DNA of 64,000 nucleotides from Isoetes taiwanensis (taxonomy: Eukaryota; Streptophyta; Lycopodiopsida; Isoetales; Isoetaceae), in the NCBI GenBank assembly GCA_021234155.1, contig JAJEKV010000051.1:7766017-7830016 (forward strand), read 5' to 3'. Within the stretch, counting starts at the first letter, position 1. Every line of letters starts with the position of its first letter. Below, in pieces: positions 34,901 through 46,173 of this stretch. The notes below the pieces were generated by a model. It was given only the letters and a program-made list of their open reading frames with translations. It had not been told where the DNA came from and did not search any database. Both the position numbers and the translations under genes were made by a program.

Positions 34901-37900
34901 GCACTAGAAGTATCAAATTACGTTTTGGACATAAGTGTGGTAAAGTCATTTGCATTCTTCAAGCCTACAAACCACCAAATAGCTAACACAAATCTTTGTC
35001 TTCACCAGCTAGCTCGGATGCTAAGTAATCGGTACGCAGCTAAAGATCAACCCTCATTGAAGATACATTTGAAAGGAAGGTCAAGAATCATAACACATCT
35101 ATTCTCAGATTCTCGATACTTCTGAGGAGTGGAATATCCAAAGGGAAAGAAACATGTCCGTCTCCATCATTGGCCTCAAGAAGAGGGTCCAACATCTATT
35201 GCCACCATAATGAATTTAAATCTGGTATGCCTTGCTCATACAACTTGTCTACAATGGCCGCCGTAACATCCAAGGGAAGATCCACCAAATGTACCTAAAT
35301 CCCAATGGTTGGAACACCAAGACAACAATGATTTCCACAATGGACGACAAAAGAAGACTCCATCGTAATTGATTGGCACTTGAGCTATTATAGTCACCGG
35401 GTGCCGACATTTACAATAAGAACTCCAAAATGCCTTGGAGATCAAATATAATAAGCCCCAGAAAATCCAGGCGCTTAGGTTAGCCATACATCTAACCCTC
35501 ACTCCGCTTCAAGGATAAGACAGTAAAAGTCTAAACTAATTCTAGTTTTTAACCCCTTGATAGAAATTAAAGCTGCAAAACAATTTCTTATTCAAATAAA
35601 TTTCAAAGTACAATAGTCAATTAGCTTTTAAATTCCATAAGTTGAATGAGTTTAATCCACTCACTCTTCAGCCAAAGCCCAAGTGGACAACTTGTTTTGT
35701 CTCCATCTCTTCTTCTCAAACCATATTCAATCATGGCTTTTATTAATACATTTCTTCAAGCTAAGTGCAAAATCCTCAGTTTAAACCATGTTGATGAAAA
35801 CTGCAACAAAACACAAGAATTAAGATCCGCTACAATAAAACATCCCAAAAGATTTATGTGAAATATAAGAACAACTCACCATGCTTTTAGAATTCACTTG
35901 GGCATCCACAAAAGCTGCATAAGGCCATCACATAAAGACCGCAGCCTACATTATCCGTTGTTGTGGAACCTCTCGAATAGTTTCCTTCTTTTCATCAAGA
36001 TTCTTTTCACATATAATCTCGAATTCTCTACGGAGCTAGAGTTGGTTAGATATGTGATGACATCCTTATGAAGCTCCCAGACACACAAATAAGAACATGC
36101 AACTAAGATTTAAGCAAGCGTTAAAGGTACATATACCTAAAAGAAAATGCTCACATATTTAGGAGTTTGTCAGTCTACCATTATACCATGGAGTTCAACA
36201 CAATAATTGCAGGAGAAGCTATTGAGGTGGTACCGCACTTTTGCGTGACTCTAAACAAAAATCACCAAAAACATGATGGGCAGTGGTCCTCAACTTGAAT
36301 CGAAACTATAATATACCGGCATTTACTAACAACAATGCCTTGTAGCCCTTTCTCAATCGCGACTACCGACCGTCCCATAGCTACTATTAGCATCCGTATT
36401 AATCTTTTAAATGTCAGCCCGATAAGTCAAAAAGTTTTCAAGGGGAAGAAAAGAAGACATTCAGCCATTTGGATGTCAATGTGCTGCTCACATACCTTCC
36501 TAATATGTCTAAATGTCTGCTAGACATGTACCTATCTTTAAACAATGTCTCCACACAAGATTTCAGACCTTAATCAGAGGTTCAAATTTTGGAACGGATA
36601 GAATGGAACCATTGTCCGGCGGTTATCCAAGGCACGCAAAACCAAGCATCAATGGTAACTAAAAGTATAAAACACATATTTACTAATCCAATTACACTTA
36701 CAGCTTGCTCAACCGATGTCCGGGTTTCTAGTTCTCTTAGCCGCCGCCATAATCTTTTGTATCTTTTCTTTTCTCGACTCTTCTCGCTCACACCAATTAT
36801 TCCAGATCTGTTCTATCCCTCGTGATTCTCCTTCTTGCTTCACCACAACCACCGCTTCATATCTCAGAAATACATTCTCCACTGGGCTCAAAATTTCTTC
36901 AAGCATCGCTTGTATATGTTCCCCTGCTCTTTACATGATTCTTCAATCTTTTCATTGTAGTTCCAACTAAGGCCATAGATCCACTAGTTTCCTCTCTGCT
37001 TCGCTAATAATAAAATGTATGAACATGCACAACTAAATGCAATAAGTAGTTTTTGACTTACCACTTGAAAACAAATATTTCAAGTTCGGGTCCTGATGAT
37101 GTGGCATTGGCTTTGAATTGGTACCTTCACATTGTTCCGCAATCGCTTTTCTTGGGAGTGTCAAGACCTCTACAATAATATCTTTTTCTTTAGAGCACGT
37201 AGGACTTCATATTGTCTCTCACTGCCCCAAAGACACAAGATAACCTCCATTGTCAAATAAATAAAGATAAACATCAAGAAATGTAGAAATTAAACTAATA
37301 TGGACACACACACCCTGTTGCCACATTCAAATTTCTTTGCTTCCGTGAGCTCAATTTGTTGTGCATATGAAGCTTTTATACCATTGTAGCCACAGACAAC
37401 CGAGATTCATATTAAAAATGAGCTCAAGTTGCTTCCCTATAAAATCCAAAGAAATTCATTTAAACTAATTACTTACTTGATGTTCCCTTTCCTCTCTCAT
37501 GCTCGCTACAAATGTGTTGAATGTGTTCAGAGGTGACCTAGATGTGGATTCGGTTGACTTATCATGCTTCCTCCATAATAATCATCTACAACTTGAAAAA
37601 TCAAGTGTCTTTTGCAGAGGATCTACTGCTCTTTTGCCGCATCCGTGATACCTAGGTGAAATTGAAATACATATGAAAATACCATAACCACATTATCACA
37701 TACCTTTCTCGCTTCTTTATACTACCCATGTCACCGCAAGAATGAAAGCATTACCAATAATAACTAGATGATCAAAGAAATGTACAATCCGTAGTGCCAA
37801 ATGTACAATCCAATTCCAAATGTATTCCATGTATCTCAGATAGTGTGAAATATGTACAGCTTATGTACACACATCCAAATGTAGAAAGCTTCCTTTGAAA

Positions 37901-39710
37901 AAGAATCTTATAAATGCATTCCATGTAGCCTCAGTGATAGGATATATTAGATATATGTATTTGGAGCCAATCAGAGAAAAGCTTTACTGGAAATTTGTAA
38001 TTGCATTAAATGTATCATAGAGTACAAGCATGTATCAAAATGTCCCCAAAGAGAAGACCACATGTTATACAAATGTACACACAGGCAGCTACCTACGTAT
38101 CCTATTTTCTAGTACATAAAAGTAACCTCAATATTATCCGCAACATCGCACACCATGCACATTAATAATATGCATGTACTAAGATGATGTTTACACCAGC
38201 CTAGAAAAAGCAAAACGACATCCAACCCTACAAATCTTCACTTCAACCTACATTTTAAAAACCCAAATGTAATTAATATACTACGTAATTAATGCACAAC
38301 CAATGCACAACTTCTAACTAATATCCATCTACCAATCTTACACCCTAACTAATAAAGAAAGACATGAAAGAAATCGAATATGCATGCTTACCTTTCCAAT
38401 CAGCCCCAATGCACCCAGGTAGATTCACATCCCATGTGCAAAACAAATCACAAGTGGCTTGTCTCAGCTAGCAAGATAGGAGATACATAATAGGCAAAGA
38501 AGGGATGTCTCGCAAGATGCCAATACCACTCGGGAGGAACCAAAACACCGCCGCGAATTTGTGCGCAGATCAAAATCGCGATTTGGCCGCTTCCTCCCCA
38601 GAATCGAATCAAAGAAAGAGGAGGAGGTCGTAAGCTAAGGACCGAGGAGTGATCTTAAGAACTCCCTCAACTCAAAATCTTTGTGTCCTCCCCTCCTCAA
38701 TTGCTCTCTTGAAGACCTTAAATTGAGTTCGTAATCTAGCCGCCCCAACCTCGCATGCTTTGCTTCCCACCTCCCTTGCTAAGCCTCACCAGATCCTCGG
38801 CCCCGCCAAGTGCTCTTCTCAAGCAAGAATTGCATCCTCCACCTTCCATTTTATGCTCAAACTTCATAGCACTACTGTCACTTCCATCCATCTCACAGTT
38901 GAAATGCCTCCAACTCATATACATCGATTCAAGTAATTAGTCTCTACTATGGACTAGCTTTCTTTGAATATACTGCCTTTCCTTCCCTATGCTTCAAAGT
39001 CTCAGATAGTCAGCTCTCGCTCTCAGAATTTCGTGATCTCCTTACATATGCTTCTCAAAGATCTCAAGCTTCCTCAAGAAATACATATTCAAACTGCCCA
39101 GACCTCTTCTTTTGTAAAAGTATCATAGGACTTGTGGCCCTTGGCATTGCCGGACTTGATCATATGTTCCCGGGGCCAACCCTGGATTCTTTGACCTTGC
39201 TTTTAGCCGTGGCTGTTTTTAACATCATCCCAATCAATCGATTCACCTTTTTAAGTGTAAGGCAAATGCTCTAGCAAAATACAGAAATATAGTGATTCCT
39301 GCATATCTTTTCCTACCGAATGCAAACTTCATACCACTTAAAATTCTCACTGTCTTCCAACTTCACTCAAATTTCATCCTTGTACCTCGCATTCTCGTAG
39401 GTTCCTTAGATCCCCAAACTTCTCATTACTAAAGAGTTGTACTCTCGAAATTTTTCCTTGAATTTTCATATTCTGGGATCCCTTTGGGTGTAGGCCACTG
39501 TGGTCCTCCTCTTGCCGCAACAGTGACTTCCGTGACTTCAAATGTGTCCCCGCTTGGAAGCCTCCCCGGGAGATTTTCTGACCGCCAGGCATCACTCTTC
39601 TTGCGTCTTTGCCATTGTCTATACCTCGCAATGCAACAAGAAATATCTTTTAATTGTCCTAAAGGTGCAAATAACTGAAGCTTGCATTACGTAAACAAAA
39701 ACCTAAAGTA
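31905..39710. other. Long anonymous AT-rich tract
   Basis: I recognise no host gene or transposon domain here. Open frames such as 32735-33250 (+, 171 codons) and 34116-34364 (+) have no family signature. Minus-strand frames at 36582-36906 look helical and charged (Arg/Glu/Lys-rich, e.g. KSREKKRYKRLWRRLRE), as in a coiled-coil protein, but are in two frames. From about 37740 to 38300 the DNA is rich in AAATGTAC/ATGTATC words. Degraded transposons are likely but unproven. Confidence 0.35.
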
Positions 39711-40258
39711 ATAAATTCAATGCTGGTAAAGAAAAAACTAGGGAAGAAGACGCATTGTACTTTGATTTGTTGAGAATGGCCAAATACTCTAAGAGCCGTA
39801 GTTTTAGTCGCCATGAGAGATCGAGGTGCCTGGACGCAGGTAAAAAGCAAGTAGAGATCAAACGACAAAGAACAAGAACTGAAGAAAGAATTGAGGAATT
39901 TTCGATATGCCTATTTTCAAATAAAAAACCAAAATTCATCAAGTAATTATTATACATTTCTAAAAATGTATATGTATTAAAATGACCCAATATTTTATCA
40001 CCCTAACGTGCTTTTACCCGTATTCTTCTTTTTTTAAATCGTGTAGTTGTTGTGAGTGTGGTGAAGGAAGAGCCTCTTGAAGATGTTGGTGATGGGAATG
40101 GCTTGTTTCATCCCATTGTCGATTTGGACATTGATTCTGAGCTGGAGCCAATAGAGGACGTGCATGCTTGTCATCTGCATCCAAACATTGGCGACAGATC
40201 AAAGTGCTTCTACGTTCATATAAAAGTTGATCTTCTTTCAAAGAGGTGCTCAGTTTGA
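39711..40258 (+). CDS. Possible two-exon host gene fragment, unknown function
   Basis: The first stretch (39711-39839) is open and encodes a charged segment ending YSKSRSFSRHERSRCLDA, an Arg/Ser-rich sequence. It reaches a possible donor (GACGCAG then GTAAAA). After about 200 bp of AT-rich sequence, a pyrimidine-rich acceptor (TTTTTTTAAATCGTGTAG, ending 40045) leads in matching phase to VVVSVVKEEPLEDVGDG and continues acidic and open to a stop at 40258. RS-like followed by acidic sequence would fit a nuclear or RNA-associated protein, but I recognise no family. There is no start context or upstream exon, so this could equally be chance. Confidence 0.25.
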
Positions 40259-40830
40259 TCAAAGATGTGAGTAAAAGCTTATATAATAGTGTTCAGAGAA
40301 TGCAAAATGCACTTTAATGCCTTGAAATGGAGGATGTAAAGATATCTTTCAAGCAGCACAAATGTTTTTGCGGCCACATGAATTTGCTGAGAGGCATACT
40401 TATCTGCCATATCAATGCATTGATCCCCTAGGATGCAAGCAGTCTAGGATCATAAAGGCATAATCACTATGTGCAAGTTTCCGGTTGCAGTACATTTGCT
40501 TCCACCTAGAAGTTAATCATGTGCAAGTGTCATTAGCATAGAGTTTTTGGGTGTTTGGCTTCCGTAGTACACTTTTGTATAGTTTTAATGTGTTGTTTGG
40601 CATGCAAAGAGCGGTTGTACTCATGTATTCCAATGTATTATATTGCAAGTTTTGTACTTTGTATTTTCCAATGGTTGAATTTAAATATTTTTTTTTTATG
40701 GCTATCATATTTTTATAAGACATCCTTCAGATAAGACATGGCTTTTCACTACGCAAAATACGACATGTCATATTATTATAAAGACAATTTTATAAGCCAC
40801 AAAAACATGAAGTTCTCATAAAGAACATTT

Positions 40831-42040
40831 TTAGATGTCATCTATATCCATAGAACAACAAGCCCTGTATAGAGCCCTTGCCAACGCATCCCTTCTTGCA
40901 GTGGCTTCTAGAACTAGCTCTTCTTCGACATTTTCCTCGCCTTCTATTTCTTTTCCTCTCCATTCGCCAACCTCAAAGATTCTCATTTTAGTGTGCACCT
41001 CATCACACCTAGTTTTCATTTAATGCCTCCCCTTGCACTTCTGCCTCTCATTTCCTTCTAACCTCCGCTTCAAAGGACCCAATTATCAATAATGCTTCAT
41101 TATGTATAATGCATAAATTATGCATCACCATGCAAGCAATTACATAAACCACCGCACATGCTTTAGATGTGTCTCTGCCTTTCTTCAACAATATACGAAT
41201 CGCTTTTTAGTATGCCAAAGCGTCTGCTCCACGCATATCTTCTAGTGCTCAACCGATGAAATTCCAATGTTTTTTCTATGATCCTAAATCCAAGACTTTG
41301 TTAATAAATGGGTCAACAACCAAAAGCCTTGGAGTATATGCAACATCACCAAGTTTAACAATAATTTTTCATTTTTCCGCATCTAAATTTAGTGTAAGAA
41401 AGTCGTTTTTGTATTAGAGCCCAATCATGCATGCTTCCCACCCACCCAATATCATAGTCCCATATCAAGAATTTGGAAGTATCGAATGGAATCCTTTCCT
41501 ATTGTAATAGTCTCAGTAAGATGACTGGCTTGGAGTCAGGATAGGAATATGACTACCATCTACCCCCATTTACATTTGAAATACCCCTGCTTTTGCCTCA
41601 TAAGGCAAAGAAAGGAAAACTCTTTTGCATTGATTTTCACTTGGCCAATGCAATCCACAATGTTGTTCTCTCATTTTTAGCTTGATAGCTCGACTAAATT
41701 CCACAATGCATCTATGAACAATTGTGGTGCCAACTCCATAAAGTTCTCCTACATAGTCTAGTGTTGACCCAGTAGCCAACCGTGTCAATGCAATGGCAAC
41801 CTTTTTTGGCACTTCTATTGCCATTCACATGTTGGTATCGTTTTTCAATAAGACTCGGTGCAAAATATCACAAACCCATTGAAAGGTTGCTCTAGACACC
41901 CTCATTCTTTGACGAAACATTCTATCGGTGTGGTTCACTGATAGTATGTGATGGTCGTGCATCACTAGGCCTCAACAACTCAAGCATGATGAAAACACGA
42001 AGTGCTTGGCAAACTTCAAGAAGACTCTGTCGCATAGTTG
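40831..42040 (-). pseudogene. PIF/Harbinger transposase (HARBI1-like), broken frames
   Basis: Minus strand. The N-terminal region is MFRQRMRVSRATFQWVCDIL; then the helix-turn-helix part EVPKKVAIALTRLATGSTL and GVGTTIVHRCIVEFSRAI (ORF 41570-41824), typical of HARBI1. The DDE domain starts with VDGSHIPI at about 41538-41563, followed by DYYNRKGFHSI; further on a GDVAYTPRLLVVDPF stretch matches the second catalytic block, and VIACMVMHNLCIIHNEA the helix after the last acidic residue. The C-terminus is ARRDALARALY near 40870. It would cut and paste DNA together with its Myb-like partner. At least three in-frame stops or frame changes break it as written. Confidence 0.88.
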
Positions 42041-42317
42041 ATCTATGCCAATAGATATGACCTAAGCATGCAATACATGATAGAGAATGGTAAGACTTTG
42101 GATTTAAAACAAAACATTAAAAAATTCACAAGTGGAAGACTAGTTTGACAATTAATTCATTAGAAATAGAAAAAGTGGAAGACTAGTTTACCCAATGGAA
42201 AACAATTACTTACATTACAAATAAAACAAGCAAAAAACATTACTCGACTACTTTGATTGATTTGACAAGTGGAAGACTAATTTAAAGTGGCTGCTACTGC
42301 AGTTTCTCAAAAAGGCC

Positions 42318-43265
42318 TTAAAGACTTTGAGATATCCCTTTCAACATATTCAAATTTTCCTTCTCAAGAGCGAGGTTATCATCTTGAGCCTTCTCGCTTA
42401 TTTCAGTCATTCTTTTGATAGCCAAAGCAACCTCAGACATGCTGCATCTTTTGACTTTTTCTTTTTCTTTGGATTTACATTTCTTTTCTCATCAGGTGTC
42501 AACCTCTTTCCCCCATCCTCTTTGTCAATAGATGTCTTAGTACTCTCCATTCCTTCTATCTCAACAATGTCCTCCTCCTCCTCCTCCATATTTTCTGCCA
42601 TGGGTGTATTAGCATCAATAGCAATCAGCTATGAGCATACTGAAACAACATAAAGCACGCTTCACTGCGGTATTGATCTATTAGATCAAACCATCTACAC
42701 TTCTCAAATCGCTCAAGACCGAGAGATTATTTTCTTATCATGTCTATAGTCTCCATAAACCGCTAGCACTTCTTTCTCGTGATGTCAAAAGATTCTTTAT
42801 CCAAGTCCGGCAATGCAGACTAACCGCAATTTCTCACAAATATGAAAATCTTTCTTCCAGCCTTTAGTAATAAATTCCTCGTGCATTTTTCCACGTGAAA
42901 TGGATCGACCACCATCTTTCCGCTTTATGCTTCCTATTTAAAATGCCTCCTGTGCTTTGGCAAAGCCTTTGCTTTCTTCCAATGCAGGTTTTTTTTTTTC
43001 TCCGACCGGGCTCGAACAATTTTTAGCAACGCTTGACTTGGCTCATATAATAGGAGGACTAGAATAAGGATATATCTGAGGGATAGCAGACGCTTTGCAA
43101 CTGACTCATGGAAATGCATGAAAACACCGATAATTTGAAGTGAAGAGTAGGTTGAGAGGAAGGTATTTCTTGAGTCTCGTGTTCCTGGCTAAGCCTGGTA
43201 TAAGAAAAGGACGAGTATCCTTGAGGCATGTAGGAATAACCATCAAAACCATCAAATCCTGCCAT
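42318..43265 (-). pseudogene. PIF/Harbinger partner protein (Myb/trihelix-like ORF), broken frames
   Basis: It lies directly upstream of the transposase on the same strand, as in plant Harbinger elements. It starts MAGFDGFDGYSYMPQGY, then SQEHETQEIPSSQPT. After frame changes come KKPALEESKGFAKAQEAF, a KMHEEFITKGWKKDF-like stretch and DKESFD, in keeping with a trihelix/Myb-like DNA-binding region. A Lys-rich tract (NPKKKKKSKD) follows, and the C-terminal helix NLALEKENLNML ends at a stop at 42318. In known elements this protein brings the transposase to the ends and to the nucleus. That role is inferred from position and composition. Confidence 0.65.
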
Positions 43266-43440
43266 GGGAATCTCTAGGAATCTAAAACGCCAAATAAAGA
43301 AAAGAAAACAGCATGAGTATAATTGAAAGTGCCAAAGTAAATTGCACAAAACAAAACAATATAAGCATAAGGAATTGCGCAATGATTTTACATGACATAT
43401 GATTTTACATGTCAATGAATTCACCTGGCCTATGCACTAG

Positions 43441-43557
43441 GATTTTTCAATAATTTACATGACATTATGTACAATGATTTCAGATGACCTATGCATAAGG
43501 ATTTTATATGAAGGGAGTTACAAGGATTTCAAATGATTACCATTAGATACCATAGAA
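43441..43557. repeat. Dispersed repeat shared with 56833-56953
   Basis: Shared blocks: TAATTTACATGAC, TATGTACAATGATTT, ATGATTACCAT and GATACCATAGAAA. It lies about 180 bp upstream of the Harbinger partner ORF start, so it is probably the 5' region of that element family. Confidence 0.65.
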
Positions 43558-45950
43558 AACCATAAGCATAAGGAATTGCACAATAAGCATAACTATCTAC
43601 ATCTACACATATATAATTCTTTCTCCTAAGATTGATCCTTCTGTGCTTTTCTTATTAAAGTGACAGGTATCGATATTTTCCGGTTCTTTTTCCTGGGTAC
43701 AAGGGGTTTTTGGATTGGGATGGATTTTCCTGGAGTTTAGCTTCGTGGGCTAATGCACGTCCCGCTTTTATGCTGTCGAGATGGGCCCGCGGTTGCTTAA
43801 GCCGAAAGTTATAGGAATGCCGCGGCTTCAAAATTGCTCACGTATTATAGCTTTAATCGTTTTTACCCCCGAGCACAAATTAGGAGAAAATGCCTAAATT
43901 CCTTCCATTCAAGGCCTATCGCCCTCCACCAAAGAATACTAGTTTTTCCTTTTGTGTGTATTATGCATCTATATAATTGTGGAGCTCGGGATGCCGCATC
44001 TTCTCAATTGCCGCACAACACGCAGAAGGCCCTGCTAGGAGGAGTGAGCACGTATGCGCTTTTTCCCCGCAGAATGGGGCCGACAAACTGCTACTGATTT
44101 GTCACAAAGTGATTCGGGCGAAAGACCTAAGAATTGGGTCCTGAATGTGCGTTTGTTTGAGCGAATTTAGAATAGGAACAGTAAGGTGATTTTGCCAAAT
44201 TGCAGCCATATAGCTCTGTACACTCAGCAGTAGAATCCCTTCTTTTTGCCCTCTTTTTCTTGGGTAAGAATTTTCTTTCTTTTGCTCGCTTTTCTTTCTC
44301 AAATTTCTGTTCTAATCCTCGCTATGATATTTATGCACGGATTTGTGCTTTGCGCATCAAATATAAAGAATGAATATGAAAAATGTTCGAGGAAGTTTAC
44401 CTGTGCCGAGATTCATTGAATCAAATAAAATTTCACTTGAGAATCATCGTAAAGCTTTTGATCCCAAGAATGTTTATCCAGAGCTTAGACTCGATTTCAA
44501 ATTTTTCTTCCTTCTAACCCGCCAAAAGGGCATAGATTCTTCTCGCTAAATTTGGTTTTAAATTTTCCTCGCACCTTTCCGATCGAACTAGATAAGTGAA
44601 AAAATATTTGCCCACTTCAAAACGATGCATAATATTTAGCAAAGATAGAAAATTGCATCTAATCGATCAATTGATTTGTGCCCTTCTTCCTTGCAAAGGC
44701 CGCATGTATAGCCCCTGCGGGTGATTATTAATCCCAAAACAAATGTCAAAAAGAACTATTTCTCGCGATTATTAAATCCCAAATGCCCAACATTTAACAA
44801 GAAGAAATCTATGATCCACGTAACAATTTTCATTGTAATTTGTACCTTGCGTAACGATAATCCGCTCAAATCAATGAACATAGCATTGTAGAGAATATCC
44901 GAAGCAATGATTACTTGTGAAATCAGATTAAAATTTTATGGATTCAGTTCAATTCACAGTATAGAGGATATCCAAATAAAACGGAAGTCATGTAGCTCAT
45001 CAGATAAAAGAGATACTACCGCTAATCACTCAGATGAGCTGGCAAATTGCACGAATCATACCAAATCGTAGTTCACATCAATCAATCATATTTGAACTAT
45101 ACTAAATTATGATGACAACAAATTATGATGATGTGTTAGTAATCGTTGAAACTATTAGAGTATAACATGTTTGCAGACTGCCAAGTTGTGAAGTTTAAAA
45201 GGAATCCATGTGTTTCATAGCAAAAGAGCGTAATCGGCCTTTTCTCGCATCGCTTTGTGTAAAGCTTGGCTTCTATTTACTATGCTTTTATATTTGCTTT
45301 TGTCCTGTGCTGGCGCTCATGTTTTGAATCTCGGTCTTTAATGCGCCTTAACGTCACGCTAAAGACCAGATCGCCTCCTAAGTTACTGAGGTAGACATCC
45401 GCAGGCTTCTTCATGCTAACCCAAATTTTTCAATGAAATGTGATCAACGCGCGCTGCTTGAGTGCAGCAACAGTTCGCTTATGAAGCTTCGTGGTGTTGC
45501 TCATACAAACATTGTGGCGGCGATCAGATAAGATTCCTCGCCTGGGCCTCGCTTTTTGACTATGTTTCGCCTTCACATTCCTTTTTGTTGTGCTAATTCA
45601 GGCAACAAATCTCCGCTCTGTATCTAAATCATTCTAGGGTACATTTTTCTCTCATTCATTTTTTTCGCATCAACCTTGATCTTCGCTCAATAGTAATCAC
45701 GGTCCCTGGGCACCCTCGATCACGCATAGCTAGATCGCTATTCAAATGCAGGCGGAGCTCAACAGATTCCCTCCCTAAACCCCTAAATCCAAATGTCCGT
45801 TCATGCCTTTAGTCAAGGAGGCCTTTATTTTTCCTTGGAAAGCCTGTACAAATCGACATTTTAAGGCGCTTAGAATGCCTGACGCTAGGCTAAGTGTGTT
45901 TTTAGAATTGGGCATCTATGATCCTATAATGGTTGAGAAAACAAGAAAAT
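43558..45950. other. Intergenic, no gene recognised
   Basis: No domain was recognised. Terminal inverted repeats of the Harbinger element were searched for by eye in the flanks and not found. A 87-codon frame at 43834-44097 (+) has no family signature. Confidence 0.4.
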
Positions 45951-46173
45951 AGATTATGCTTAGCGTATACATGTTTATACGTATTTAATATACGACGGCG
46001 TGAACCTTAGTGTAGATTTATGAAAAACATTAGTAATGTGATATCGCACGAAATAAGAAAAAGCTTTAGATTATGTTAGCGATATATATGTCATACGATT
46101 TTCAATATATGAATTAATCGCGGAACCTTAGTGTAGATTTAGGGAAAAAGACAGTATGATATCAGAAACTTCT
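45951..46173. repeat. Tandem duplication, unit about 117 bp
   Basis: Copies at 45951-46067 and 46068-46173 share TTTAGATTATG, TTAGCG, TATACG-like and GAACCTTAGTGTAGATTTA, then GAAAAA and ATGATATC/GTGATATC. They are diverged by small indels. Confidence 0.75.

Noticed and set aside
45779-45792. Telomere-like motif AACCCCTAAATCC
   Set aside because: A single imperfect occurrence, not an array; such motifs are common in plant promoters and by chance.
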